DNA from: Chloroflexota bacterium
GTDB lineage: Bacteria > Chloroflexota > Anaerolineae > Aggregatilineales > Phototrophicaceae
Direction of reading: 5' to 3'
NCBI GenBank assembly: GCA_026706445.1
Contig: JAPOYT010000204.1
Span: forward strand, 1 to 47,582
Length of the DNA: 47,582 bases
Shown here: in pieces, positions 25,618 to 34,593 of the stretch
Layout: every line of letters starts with the position of its first letter
Position numbering within the stretch: the first letter of the stretch is position 1
Notes under the pieces: generated by a model
Seen by the model: the letters and a program-made list of their open reading frames with translations, nothing else
The model's database searches: none
Told to the model about the DNA's origin: nothing
Position numbers and translations under genes: made by a program

Positions 25618-26826
25618 TTAGTCGCGAAGCGATTCGATGTATTGGATCGCGGCGGCCAACTGCGCATCATATTCCGCGGCGTCCGAGTTATCTCCGTCGG
25701 GATTCCGTTCGACGATGATATCGGGCCTGATGCCTTGCTGGTGGATCCAGTGACCGTTTGGCCTTAGCCAGCGGCCTACGGTGATTCGCAAGCAACCACC
25801 GTTTGAAAGTTTGGGAAGATTCTGCACGGTGCCTTTGCCGAAGGTTGTTTCGCCCAGGATGGCGGCGACGCCATGGTCTTGCATGGCGCCGGCGATTACT
25901 TCAGAAGCGCTAGCGCTGGTCTCGTCGACCAGAACGACGATTGGCAGTTCAATGTTGGCGAAACCGCCAGTGGCGCGGGTGACTTCTTCGCTGCGGTCAC
26001 GCGAGACCTGCCGCAACAACACGCCGTCTTCAATAAATGCGCTGCCGATCTCGATGGCGCTGGCCAGCGTGCCCCCAGGATTGTTGCGAATATCGAAAAT
26101 CAGTCCGGTGGCGCTGTCAATTTCGACGGCTTCAAAAGCTTCATCCAACTGGGCGCGCGAGAGGTCGTGAAAGCCCAACATGGATATGTAGGCGATCTTG
26201 TCGCCCACGATATCGTAGGCAACGTTTGGGATTTCAAATACGTCGCGAACAATTTCAAAGGCGATTAGCGCATCATCCCGCTTGAATACGATAGTTACGC
26301 TCGTTCCCTGCGGACCAGGCACGAGCGCGGAGAGCTCGGCCTGGGTCATTCCTGACACGCGTATGCCATCGACTTTGTGAAAGACATCGCCTGGAGCAAC
26401 GCCAACGCGGTCAGCCGGCGTATCGGGAATGACCGTGACGACTTTAATGTGACCCGTGTCTTCATCGGTCTTGATTGTCACGCCGATGCCGGAGAATTCT
26501 CCGGAAAAGTTTCGGCTGTTCGGGCAAAGTTCGGGCCCGATATAGCCGCTGTGGGGGTCACCCAGCGCATCAGCCATGCCTTTTATGGCGCCGCCGACCA
26601 GGTCTTGCACATTAACTGGATCGATATAACTGGATTCAATGATTGAGAATGCGTCCCATAAGGGTTCAAACGCCTGTTCATTATCGCCGAGCAAGGTATG
26701 CGCCTGGGCGCTCGTATGCGCTTGGGACAAGCTGCCGGCAGCGAATCCGGTGGTGAAGATCGCGATCGTCACTAGGATTGATCGGCCGACGCGCGATCTA
26801 CGCCATATTTCACGCATCCGTTTCAT
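25618..26826 (-). CDS. S41 family C-terminal processing peptidase
   Basis: A 402-residue membrane-anchored serine protease of the CtpA/Prc group. Seen: an N-terminal anchor (about 12-32, SILVTIAIFTTGFAAGSL), a helical region, a PDZ domain (about 100-185, with FSGIGVTIKTDED and ADRVGVAPGDVFHKVDG), then the S41 core. Catalytic Ser lies in DETSASASEVIAGAM and Lys in GETTFGKGTVQNLP; both are intact. Such enzymes trim or degrade envelope proteins. ATG 26826 is chosen because GGGAG lies 8 bases upstream; the frame extends upstream into the next gene without coding character. It is divergent from the alpha-like CoA-transferase gene. Confidence 0.94.
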   Translation of the reverse strand: MKRMREIWRRSRVGRSILVTIAIFTTGFAAGSLSQAHTSAQAHTLLGDNEQAFEPLWDAFSIIESSYIDPVNVQDLVGGAIKGMADALGDPHSGYIGPELCPNSRNFSGEFSGIGVTIKTDEDTGHIKVVTVIPDTPADRVGVAPGDVFHKVDGIRVSGMTQAELSALVPGPQGTSVTIVFKRDDALIAFEIVRDVFEIPNVAYDIVGDKIAYISMLGFHDLSRAQLDEAFEAVEIDSATGLIFDIRNNPGGTLASAIEIGSAFIEDGVLLRQVSRDRSEEVTRATGGFANIELPIVVLVDETSASASEVIAGAMQDHGVAAILGETTFGKGTVQNLPKLSNGGCLRITVGRWLRPNGHWIHQQGIRPDIIVERNPDGDNSDAAEYDAQLAAAIQYIESLRD

Positions 26827-26940
26827 TGGTCGTCTCCCAGAGATGCAGATGTCTGAGTCAAGATATAGTATAGGCGAATATCGTCTTGCTTCGGTACAGT
26901 AAAGCGTTATTGGTCCACCAGTCGAGGTTCTGAAGGCATA

Positions 26941-27774
26941 ATGCCCGCAAACGGATCGGCGCGAGACATGCGCGCGGCTGAGATCTATGTTTCGCTGGAA
27001 GAGGCCGCGGCCGCGGTCAAGGATGGCGATACGCTCGCCTTGGGTGGCGTGACCCTGTATCGACGGCCGCTCAGCTTTGTGAAGGCGCTGCTGCGGCGGC
27101 GCAAGCGGCCGCGGGATCTCACTTTGCTTAGCTTCACCGGAGGTTTGGAATCGGACCTGCTGGTAGGCGCTGGCTGCGTGAAGCGTGTGCGTTCCGCCTA
27201 TTTCGGTTTGGAGGCTTTTGGCTTGGCGCCAATGTTCACCCAATTCGCGCAATCGCAGCGCATTGAAGTGATTGAAGAAACAGAAGCCAGCATTGTGATG
27301 GGCATCCGCGCGCGGATTTCCGGCGTCGGCTTCTTGCCGTCAAGGGCTTGGCTTGGCACGGACCTGCCGAGACTACGCCCGGATGTGAAGACAGTGGCAG
27401 ATCCTTACAGCGGCGATGAGCTGGCAGCGTTTCCGGCGATAGCGTGCGAAGTGGCGGTGATTCATGGTTTGGCGGGCGACCGCGAAGGCAATGTGCTGAT
27501 CAACAACAATTTGGGCATTGACTTGGAGTTGGTCTATGTTGCGCAGACCGTTATCGCGACAGTAGAACGCGTAGTAGAGCGTCTGGAGCGGACGACGGAT
27601 GGAGTCATCATCCCTTATCCTGGCTGCGATATGGTCGTGGAGGCGCCCCAGGGCGCGGCCCCGACAAGCTGCTATCCGATGTATCCACTAAACGGCGGAG
27701 ATATTTTGCGCTATACGGAAGCCTGCAACGGCGGACGCTTTACCGAGTACCTGGAGCGCCTCCTACATTCCTGA
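26941..27774 (+). CDS. CoA-transferase family protein, alpha-subunit-like
   Basis: A 277-residue protein of the CoA-transferase alpha type (GctA/IpdA-like). Seen: DGDTLALGGVTLYRRPLSFV (the substrate-binding GG loop), LTLLSFTGGLESDLLVGAG, EETEASIVMGIRARISGVGF, LPSRAWLGTDLPRL, and VKTVADPYSGDELAAFPAI. AAGG precedes the ATG at 26941. Beta- and alpha-type subunits normally lie side by side; here the beta-like gene ends at 23388 and three minus-strand genes lie between. I infer but cannot prove that the two pair. The reaction (CoA transfer or ring-opening hydrolysis) is open. It is followed by the thiamine operon. Confidence 0.85.
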   Translation: MPANGSARDMRAAEIYVSLEEAAAAVKDGDTLALGGVTLYRRPLSFVKALLRRRKRPRDLTLLSFTGGLESDLLVGAGCVKRVRSAYFGLEAFGLAPMFTQFAQSQRIEVIEETEASIVMGIRARISGVGFLPSRAWLGTDLPRLRPDVKTVADPYSGDELAAFPAIACEVAVIHGLAGDREGNVLINNNLGIDLELVYVAQTVIATVERVVERLERTTDGVIIPYPGCDMVVEAPQGAAPTSCYPMYPLNGGDILRYTEACNGGRFTEYLERLLHS

Positions 27775-27784
27775 GAGCAATTTG

Positions 27785-27813
27785 TTGCGCAAACCGTATC
27801 GGCACTGTACAAT
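27785..27813 (+). promoter_or_regulatory. Promoter of the thiamine-uptake operon
   Basis: TTGCGC (27785-27790), a 17-base spacer, then TACAAT (27808-27813). The start of transcription would fall near 27820, just before the TPP aptamer. Confidence 0.6.
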
Positions 27814-27835
27814 CATAGACAACGACCATATGTCG

Positions 27836-27926
27836 AGACTTGGGGAGCTTACGCGAGTAGGCTGAGAGGGCGTGTTCGCCATGCCGACCCATATACCTGA
27901 TCCAGGTAATGCTGGCGTAGGAATGT
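27836..27926 (+). promoter_or_regulatory. TPP riboswitch (THI element)
   Basis: The aptamer shows the conserved core: GGGGAGC (27842-27848), then GGCTGAGAGGGC with CTGAGA at 27862-27867. ACCTGATCCAGGTAATGC (27895-27912) follows, then GGCGTAGG and the closing stem. It binds thiamine pyrophosphate. Here it is followed by a terminator, so the likely mechanism is premature transcription termination when TPP is plentiful. It controls thiB-thiP-thiQ. Confidence 0.95.
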
Positions 27927-27945
27927 CTGCAGCACCCCTGTTTTG

Positions 27946-27985
27946 GCCACCCCTGTAAACACCCCGACAGGGGTGGCTTCTGTTT
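27946..27985 (+). terminator. Riboswitch-controlled terminator
   Basis: Perfect 10-bp arms GCCACCCCTG (27946-27955) and CAGGGGTGGC (27968-27977) with a 12-base loop, followed by TTCTGTTT. A second CACCCCTG at 27933-27940 could pair with the same right arm and form the alternative structure. Confidence 0.75.
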
Positions 27986-28088
27986 ATACCGCGCCCAACT
28001 CTTGAAGTCTCTGCTGCGACGGCGAGCGCCAGCCTTGCTTGCCTGCCGGGATGGTCGATTGTTCAACTTGAGATGTCAGGAGCGTATC

Positions 28089-29141
28089 ATGTTTAGACCT
28101 ATAATTTCCGCGCTGCTAGTCGTGATCATTGTCGCTGGAGCCGTATCGGCGCAAGAGGCGGAGCGAGTGGTCGTGCTGACGCACGACAGCTTCGCAATGA
28201 CGGAAGAGGTGTTAGCCGCCTTTGAAGAACACACTGGCCTAAGGGTCGAAATTCTGCGTTCGGGCGATGCTGGTCAGATGGTGAATCAAGCGATATTGAG
28301 CAAGAATAACCCGCTTGGCGATGTGCTATATGGCGTCGACAACACCTTCCTGAGTCGCGCTCTGGAGGCCGAGATTTTCGCGCCTTATGAGTCGCCGGAA
28401 TTACAATACGTGAATGCGGATTTCATTCCCGACGACACATACCGTGTGACGCCGGTCGACTTCGGCGATGTTTGCCTCAACTACGACATTGCCTATTTCG
28501 AGGAGAATGATCTGAGCCTGCCGGGCAGCTTGAGCGACCTCTTGCTGCCGAAATATGGAGGATTGCTGGTAGCGGAGAATCCGGCCACGTCGTCGCCGGG
28601 CTTGGCTTTTCTGCTTGCGACCGTCGCCGAGTATGGCGTGGAAGGCGACTTCACGTATCTGGATTACTGGCAAGAGCTTTACGACAATGACATTTTAGTC
28701 GTCGATGGCTGGACCGATGCCTATTACGGCGAATTCAAGGTGGCGGGGCGCGACACCGGTTCGCGACCGATGGTCGTAAGCTATGCCAGCAGTCCGCCGG
28801 CGGAAGTGCTTTACAGCGAGAATCCGGACGTGGGCGCGATCACTGGCGCCATCGTTGACGACAATATGTGCTTCCGGCAAATTGAATACGCCGGCGTTCT
28901 GGCGGGCGCCGCCAATGAAGGCGCGGCGCGGCAATTCGTCGATTTTATGCTGAGCCCGGCTTTTCAGGAAGAATTGCCGCTCAACATGTTCGTCTTCCCG
29001 GTGCGGGACGATATCATGCTGCCGGAGGTATTCGCTAAACACGCGTTGATTCCTGAGAATCCAGCGCATGTTGATCCGGCTGAGATTGAAGCGAAGCGCG
29101 ACGAATGGATTCAAGCGTGGATGGAAGTTATGCTGCGTTGA
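28089..29141 (+). CDS. thiB: Thiamine ABC transporter, substrate-binding protein
   Basis: The extracytoplasmic receptor for thiamine/TPP; 350 residues. Seen: a signal peptide (1-20, ending AVSAQEAE), VVVLTHDSFAMTEEVLAAFE, GDVLYGVDNTFLSRALE, VDFGDVCLNYD, VVDGWTDAYYGEF, and VVSYASSPPAEV. The long 'VVSYASSPAAEV' and 'GVDNTFLSRA' segments are diagnostic of TbpA/ThiB. ATG 28089 is chosen because AGGAG lies 7 bases upstream and the signal peptide starts there. It is first in the riboswitch-controlled operon; its stop overlaps the thiP start by one base (TGATG). Confidence 0.95.
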   Translation: MFRPIISALLVVIIVAGAVSAQEAERVVVLTHDSFAMTEEVLAAFEEHTGLRVEILRSGDAGQMVNQAILSKNNPLGDVLYGVDNTFLSRALEAEIFAPYESPELQYVNADFIPDDTYRVTPVDFGDVCLNYDIAYFEENDLSLPGSLSDLLLPKYGGLLVAENPATSSPGLAFLLATVAEYGVEGDFTYLDYWQELYDNDILVVDGWTDAYYGEFKVAGRDTGSRPMVVSYASSPPAEVLYSENPDVGAITGAIVDDNMCFRQIEYAGVLAGAANEGAARQFVDFMLSPAFQEELPLNMFVFPVRDDIMLPEVFAKHALIPENPAHVDPAEIEAKRDEWIQAWMEVMLR

Positions 29142-30802
29142 TGCGGCGGGCGCGCGAGCTTTCAATCTGCATTTACGGGATTCCGCTGGCGTTTCTTGGC
29201 GTATTCTTTGTCTATCCGCTGCTATCCATCCTGGATGTAAGTTTGCGGCCCGCTGGCGCGCTCGATCTCTCGGGCTTTGCCAGTCTGCTTTCGACAGACT
29301 ATTACCTCGGGACGCTGATCTTTACCGTTTACCAGGCGGTAATCTCGACGGTCTTTACGCTGCTGCTGGCAACGCCCTGCGCATTCGTCTTCGCGCGCTA
29401 TCGTTTCCGTGGCCGGTCGCTGCTGCTTTCGCTGGCGACCTTGCCCTTCGTCTTGCCGACGGTGGTGGTGGCGCTGGCATTTGCCAGCCTGCTGGGAAAG
29501 AATGGATTGCTCAACGATGTGATGAGTTCGCTGTTTTCGCTGGATTATACGCTGATCCAATTGGAGCGGACGCTGGCGATGATCATCATCGTTCATGTCT
29601 TTTACAACTTCGCCGTTGCGCTGCGCATCATGACGAGCTATTGGTCGTCGGTTGGCATTGCCGTAGAAGAAGCGGCTCGCTGCCTGGGCGCGGATGAGCG
29701 GGCGCTTTGGCGCGAAATCCGACTGCCGCTGATTCGCCCGGCGATGCTATCGGCTGGCGCGCTGGTGTTCATCTTTTCGTTCACGAGTTTCGGCGTGATT
29801 CTGATTTTGGGCGGGATAAGATTCGCCACGCTTGAAGTGCAGATCTATTATCAGGCGGTCAATATGTTTAATTTGCCGCTGGCGGCGGCGCTGTCGCTGG
29901 TGCAGATTCTGAGCATGATGGCGATGATGATGCTCTATACGTCAACACAGAAGAGGCTTCATCTGGCGATTGCCAGCAGCAGAACGATAGCTAGACGCGC
30001 TCGCACAGGTCTTGAACGGCTGGCTGTGGGCTGTTGCGTCGCCCTCGTATCCGGGCTGACGCTTGCGCCTCTATTGGCGCTCGTTTCGCGCTCAGTTCTG
30101 GCGTCGGGACGCTTGGATTTCAGCAATTACGCCAGTTTGACCGAGAAGTCTCGAGGGTCGCTGCTGTTCATCGCGCCGCTGGATTCGGTGTTCAATTCGC
30201 TGCGTTTCGCGCTGATGGCGATGATTGCCGCCCTGATTCTAGGCATGATCGCATCGTATCTGATTCAGCGTCCTGGTCGGCTGGCGCGGCTGGCGGACCC
30301 CTTGTTCATGCTGCCACTGGCGACGAGCGCGGTGACATTGGGTTTCGGTTTCATCATTGCGCTGGACGAGCCGCCGCTGAATCTGCGCGCGTCTTGGCTG
30401 ATCATTCCGATATCGCACACTTTGGTCGCGCTGCCCTTCGTCATCCGCAGTGTCTTGCCCAGTTTGCGCGCGATTCCGCCGTCCTTGCGCGAGGCGGCGC
30501 GGGTGCTCGGCGCAAAGCCGCTTGATACGCTGCTGACGATTGACCTGCCCTTGTTGGGCCGGGGCCTCGTGGTCGGGGCGACATTTGCTTTCACTGTCAG
30601 CATGGGGGAGTTTGGCGCGTCGCTTTTTGTCGCGCAGCGGGAGTGGGTGACGATTCCGGTGGTGATTTATCGGCTGATTGGCGATCCGGGCATGGCGTCG
30701 TATCGTCAGTCGCTGGCGATGAGCGTCGTCTTGATGCTCGTCTGCGCTGGTGGATTCATCGTCATTGAGCGGCTGCGCATCGCCGGCGTCGGCGAATTCT
30801 AA
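29141..30802 (+). CDS. thiP: Thiamine ABC transporter, permease
   Basis: A 553-residue permease with about 12 hydrophobic segments in two homologous halves, each ending in an EAA loop that docks the ATPase: EAARCLGADERALWREIRLP and EAARVLGAKPLDTLLTIDLP. This double-domain layout is typical of ThiP and the iron(III) FbpB type; the riboswitch and ThiB identify the substrate. The ATG overlaps the thiB stop by one base, and the stop overlaps the thiQ start (TAATG), so translation is coupled across the operon. Confidence 0.95.
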   Translation: MRRARELSICIYGIPLAFLGVFFVYPLLSILDVSLRPAGALDLSGFASLLSTDYYLGTLIFTVYQAVISTVFTLLLATPCAFVFARYRFRGRSLLLSLATLPFVLPTVVVALAFASLLGKNGLLNDVMSSLFSLDYTLIQLERTLAMIIIVHVFYNFAVALRIMTSYWSSVGIAVEEAARCLGADERALWREIRLPLIRPAMLSAGALVFIFSFTSFGVILILGGIRFATLEVQIYYQAVNMFNLPLAAALSLVQILSMMAMMMLYTSTQKRLHLAIASSRTIARRARTGLERLAVGCCVALVSGLTLAPLLALVSRSVLASGRLDFSNYASLTEKSRGSLLFIAPLDSVFNSLRFALMAMIAALILGMIASYLIQRPGRLARLADPLFMLPLATSAVTLGFGFIIALDEPPLNLRASWLIIPISHTLVALPFVIRSVLPSLRAIPPSLREAARVLGAKPLDTLLTIDLPLLGRGLVVGATFAFTVSMGEFGASLFVAQREWVTIPVVIYRLIGDPGMASYRQSLAMSVVLMLVCAGGFIVIERLRIAGVGEF

Positions 30803-31824
30803 TGCTGCGGCTGCAAGGCGTTTCACATGCTTATGGCGACATCGTCTCGCTGCGTGATGTGTCGCTGGATGTCGTCGGCGGGGAGATTCTGTGTTTGCTC
30901 GGTCCGAGCGGCTGCGGAAAGACGACTTTGCTTCGAATCATCGCCGGTTTGGAGACCGAGTACGAAGGTGTTATCGCCTTCCATGGCGAAGACATCAGGC
31001 CGATTCCAGCGCATGAACGCGGTTTCGGATTGATGTTTCAGGATTTCGCGCTATTTCCTCATCTTTCGGTCGCGGACAATATCGCCTACGGGTTGAAGCG
31101 ACTCGGACTGAAGCGCAAAGCAATTGGCAATCAGGTAGAGTCGCTATTGGCGCGCGTGGGCTTGGCGGACCTGGACGAACGGGACGTGGCGTCGCTCTCC
31201 GGCGGGCAGCAGCAGCGCGTGGCGCTGGCGCGCAGCCTGGCGCCGAATCCGCGCTTGCTGATGCTGGATGAGCCGCTTGGGTCGCTGGACGCCCAGCTGC
31301 GCGATCAGCTGGCGCTTGAATTGCGCCGCATTGTCAAAAACACGGGACTCAGCGCGATTTACGTCACTCATGACCACCGTGAAGCGTATGCTGTCGCCGA
31401 TCGCATCGCCGTGATGAATATGGGCAGCGTGAAACAACATGATAAGCCGCGCGACCTGTATCGGCGGCCACGCTGCAAATTCGTGGCGCGTTTTTTGGGT
31501 ATGACCAATGTATATCCAAATAGCGACAGTCGCATCCTGAATTTGCTTGGCGTGACCCAGTCATGGCGGTCCCTTGCCGGTTCCATCTTAATTCATCCCG
31601 CGGGAATAAAGCTTTCAGACGATATCGACAGCAGCGCGCTGAGCATCGACTCTATTGTGGAGAGCGTGGTCTTTCGCGGCGGGTTCATTGATGTGACGGT
31701 TCTAACTGAGACCGACTTGCGCATTTCTTTCGCGCTGGCTGATTTGTCCCTGTCCGTCGGGGACAAAATACGGATTAGCGTCTCGCGAGACGCTATTATT
31801 CCGCTGGAAGAGTCGCATGTGTAG
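30802..31824 (+). CDS. thiQ: Thiamine ABC transporter, ATPase
   Basis: A 340-residue ATP-binding subunit. Seen: Walker A GPSGCGKTTLLR, Q-loop FGLMFQDFALFPHL, signature LSGGQQQRVALARSL, Walker B LLMLDEPLGSLD, and the switch His in YVTHDHREAYA. A C-terminal TOBE-like region follows (about 240-340). It is longer than E. coli ThiQ (about 230), closer to the FbpC/PotA type with a TOBE domain; the operon places it with ThiBP. It ends the riboswitch operon. Confidence 0.93.
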   Translation: MLRLQGVSHAYGDIVSLRDVSLDVVGGEILCLLGPSGCGKTTLLRIIAGLETEYEGVIAFHGEDIRPIPAHERGFGLMFQDFALFPHLSVADNIAYGLKRLGLKRKAIGNQVESLLARVGLADLDERDVASLSGGQQQRVALARSLAPNPRLLMLDEPLGSLDAQLRDQLALELRRIVKNTGLSAIYVTHDHREAYAVADRIAVMNMGSVKQHDKPRDLYRRPRCKFVARFLGMTNVYPNSDSRILNLLGVTQSWRSLAGSILIHPAGIKLSDDIDSSALSIDSIVESVVFRGGFIDVTVLTETDLRISFALADLSLSVGDKIRISVSRDAIIPLEESHV

Positions 31825-31851
31825 TCCCTATACCGCCGCTGACGTGAAAGC

Positions 31852-31857
31852 TATAAT
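31852..31857 (+). promoter_or_regulatory. Possible -10 box upstream of purH
   Basis: TATAAT lies 210 bases before the purH ATG without a convincing -35. If used, the leader would contain family A copy 5. Confidence 0.3.
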
Positions 31858-31932
31858 CTCCATGTCGTGTCTGCAATGTAAGCCGTATTAGATTAGGCAT
31901 GGGAACAGCGATTGGAATTCCAGAGCAAGAGT

Positions 31933-31979
31933 GGGCGAGCCGCCGCTGCGCGTAGACACTGCAGGTCGCTCGCCCGTAC
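31933..31979 (+). repeat. Dispersed repeat family A, diverged copy 5
   Basis: Arms GGGCGAGC (31933-31940) and GCTCGCCC (31968-31975) are followed by GTAC as in the other copies, but the loop is 27 bases instead of 3. The left AAGTT box is not clearly kept. It lies in the 242-bp gap before purH. Confidence 0.65.
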
Positions 31980-32066
31980 AGGCTTTGCATTTTGTTGATT
32001 TTCTCGTTCAAATGCCGGTGATTCCTAATTCTTGCCAGGAATCACGTAGCTAATGAGGAGTTGCCA

Positions 32067-33605
32067 ATGCCACGAGCGCTGTTCAGTGTGTCAAGCAAGC
32101 AAGGCATTGTAGGATTAGCCAATGAGCTGGTCAGGCTCGGCTGGGAAATTGTAGCCAGTGACGGCACCGGGCAAACTTTGGTGGAAGCCGGCATTCCCGT
32201 TACGAAAGTCGAGCGCGTCACCGGGCAGAGCGAGATGCTTGGCGGACGGGTAAAGACGCTTCATCCGGCGATCCACAGCGCTATTCTAGCGCGCGACACA
32301 TCGGAAGATTTTGCGGAATTGGCGGAGAGCGGCATTGCGCCAATCAGCCTGGTCGCCTGCAACCTTTATCCGTTCAGCGAATCGATAGAGGACCCGGATA
32401 TCTCGGTCGAAGAGGCGGTCGAGCAAATCGACATAGGCGGCGTGACTTTGCTGCGCGCGGCGGCGAAGAATTTTGCGCGCGTAGTGGTGCTCTGCGATCC
32501 AGCGGATTACTCGAGCGTGCTGGTGGCGCTGAAAACCGAGGGAACGACGGACATTGAACAGCGCCGCGAATTAGCGGTCAAAGCTTTCGCCCACAGCCGC
32601 GATTATGATGAGGCGATCCACGCCTACCTTTGCGAATCGGAAATTGTTGAGCCGGTCGACAGCGATGTGCCGGAAGGAATCTCGATCGGTGTGCAGCGTA
32701 GTCACGAGCTTCGATACGGTGAAAACCCGCATCAAGCCGCGGCCTATTACTCACGCAGCGATGAACGAAGGCCTCTGGGCGCCGATCAATTGGCCGGCAA
32801 GCAGCTTTCATACAACAATATCCTCGATGTGGACGCGGCCTGGCGGGCGGTCAGCAGCTTTGATGAGCCGACGGTTGTAATCGTCAAGCATCTGAATCCG
32901 ACCGGGATCGCCAGCGCCGAAACGGTGGAGGCGGCGTTTCCCCTGGCTTTAGCCTCCGATTCGAAATCGGCCTTTGGCGGCATCATAGCGGCAAATCGAA
33001 GGGTGGAAATGGCCTTTATTGAGGCATTGGGCGCCATGTTTGTCGAAGCGATCATCGCGCCGAGTTATGGCTATGAAGTGGTTCAGCGGCTGCAATCCGG
33101 GCGCAAGAACTGCCGCGTCCTGCAGATGTCGCGGCCCTTTACGGGAGCTTCCTTTGAATTTCGCAGCGTGATGGATGGCCTGCTGTTGCAGCGATCGGAT
33201 ATCGGCGATCCGCCGCAATCCCGCATGCGAACGGTGACGAAACGCGTACCAATTGATGAGGAGATGGAATCGCTTCTTTTCGCCTGGAAAGCGGTACAGC
33301 ATGTGAAGTCAAATGCCATCGTGCTGGCGCAAGGCAGGCGCACGGTGGGGATCGGCGGCGGCTTGCCCAGCCGGGTTGACGCTGCCGAACTGGCGATATC
33401 GAAGGCGATGGGCGAAACGACCAACGCGGCGTTGGCTTCCGATGCGTTTTTTCCTTTTCCCGATAGTATTGAGATGGCTGCTCACTCAGGCGTGACCTGC
33501 GTCATCCAGCCCGGCGGATCCATCCGCGACGCGCAAGTGATCGAAGCGGCGGACGACCACGATATGGCGATGATCTTCACCAACACGCGACATTTTCGTC
33601 ACTAG
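32067..33605 (+). CDS. purH: Bifunctional AICAR transformylase/IMP cyclohydrolase
   Basis: Carries out the last two steps of IMP synthesis; 512 residues. N-terminal MGS-like cyclohydrolase domain (1-~190): ALFSVSSKQGIVGLANEL, SDGTGQTL, and GGRVKTLHPAIHSAILAR. C-terminal transformylase: LRYGENPHQAAAYY, VIVKHLNPTGIA (catalytic Lys-His), SDSKSAFGGIIAANR, and IQPGGSIRD. ATG 32067 has GAGGAG six bases upstream. It stands alone, in a 242-bp leader with the diverged hairpin repeat. It converges with secF with a 7-base gap. Confidence 0.97.
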   Translation: MPRALFSVSSKQGIVGLANELVRLGWEIVASDGTGQTLVEAGIPVTKVERVTGQSEMLGGRVKTLHPAIHSAILARDTSEDFAELAESGIAPISLVACNLYPFSESIEDPDISVEEAVEQIDIGGVTLLRAAAKNFARVVVLCDPADYSSVLVALKTEGTTDIEQRRELAVKAFAHSRDYDEAIHAYLCESEIVEPVDSDVPEGISIGVQRSHELRYGENPHQAAAYYSRSDERRPLGADQLAGKQLSYNNILDVDAAWRAVSSFDEPTVVIVKHLNPTGIASAETVEAAFPLALASDSKSAFGGIIAANRRVEMAFIEALGAMFVEAIIAPSYGYEVVQRLQSGRKNCRVLQMSRPFTGASFEFRSVMDGLLLQRSDIGDPPQSRMRTVTKRVPIDEEMESLLFAWKAVQHVKSNAIVLAQGRRTVGIGGGLPSRVDAAELAISKAMGETTNAALASDAFFPFPDSIEMAAHSGVTCVIQPGGSIRDAQVIEAADDHDMAMIFTNTRHFRH

Positions 33606-33612
33606 AATCGCG

Positions 33613-34581
33613 CTATTCCGGGACGTCTTCGAGTTCAGCAGAATCTGCTTGCCGGCGGCCGACAGCTGTGATTGGCAGTTCGCTCTTTTCCCATGCCACG
33701 AGCAGTGGGACTGCGGTGAAAATAGAGGAGTAGGTGCCGGACAGCAGTCCGATAAAGAGGATGGCGATGAATTGCTTTACCGTTTCGCCGCCGAAAAGCA
33801 GAATCGCGATCATGATGAAGAAAGCGTTCAACTGCGTGGCGAGGGAGCGGTGGATCGTCTCCCAGATGCTTCTATTGACGATTGTCTCGTAAGGCTCGCC
33901 CAAGTGTTTGGGGATGTTCTCGCGTATGCGATCAAAGACGACGATCGAGTCTTGCACGGAAAAGCCGACGACGGTCAGCAATGCGGTAAGGAATAGAGCG
34001 TCGATTTCCCATCCCAGAAGCAGACCGAATAGCGACATCACCCCCATAACCACCAGAATGTCATGAATCATGGCGGCGATGGCGCAGAGACCATAGCGGA
34101 TCGCGTTGGGCACCTGGCGGAACGCGATCACAATGAAGCCGGTGATGACCAGAGCGCCGACCGCGACGGCGGCCAGGGCGGAACGGGTGACCTCTTGGCC
34201 GATAGTGGCGGATACTGTTTCTACGCGGAAGCTGTCGCGGTCAACTGGCGCCATCCGAGCCATACTTGCCAGGATGTCGTTTGTAACGTTTACGTCGTGG
34301 AAGCCTGCGCGAACCGACCAGCGGAAATCCTCGGCCGGTCCAATCTGCTGAATGATGACATTTTCGTCACCAATAGTGCTGAAAACCTGTCGGATGCCAT
34401 CTTCCCCTGCGCCGCTCTCTTCAAATCGCAGCTCGTAGATGCTGCCGCCGAGAAAGTCGATACTTAGGCGGAAGGGGGCGCCGGTGGCTATCGTCGAATA
34501 GATCATAATTAACAGCCCGGGCCCGATGACGACAGCGGAAAGGATGAAGAACCAGCGGCGTTTCTGTACGATATCAAACAT
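33613..34581 (-). CDS. secF: Protein-export membrane protein SecF
   Basis: A 322-residue partner of SecD that uses the proton gradient to complete export. Seen: the first membrane segment (about 9-30), the D1-like SIDFLGGSIYELRFEE, the extracytoplasmic domain, and five membrane segments with LTVVGFSVQDSIVVFDRIREN. The DRIREN loop is a hallmark of SecF. It is 12 bases after secD in yajC-secD-secF. Confidence 0.95.
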   Translation of the reverse strand: MFDIVQKRRWFFILSAVVIGPGLLIMIYSTIATGAPFRLSIDFLGGSIYELRFEESGAGEDGIRQVFSTIGDENVIIQQIGPAEDFRWSVRAGFHDVNVTNDILASMARMAPVDRDSFRVETVSATIGQEVTRSALAAVAVGALVITGFIVIAFRQVPNAIRYGLCAIAAMIHDILVVMGVMSLFGLLLGWEIDALFLTALLTVVGFSVQDSIVVFDRIRENIPKHLGEPYETIVNRSIWETIHRSLATQLNAFFIMIAILLFGGETVKQFIAILFIGLLSGTYSSIFTAVPLLVAWEKSELPITAVGRRQADSAELEDVPE

Positions 34582-34593
34582 GGTTCGTCATCC

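Noticed and set aside
26827..27252. An upstream extension of the S41 protease by 142 codons
   Set aside because: It overlaps the divergent CoA-transferase gene, has no coding character, and a good ribosome site precedes the ATG at 26826.
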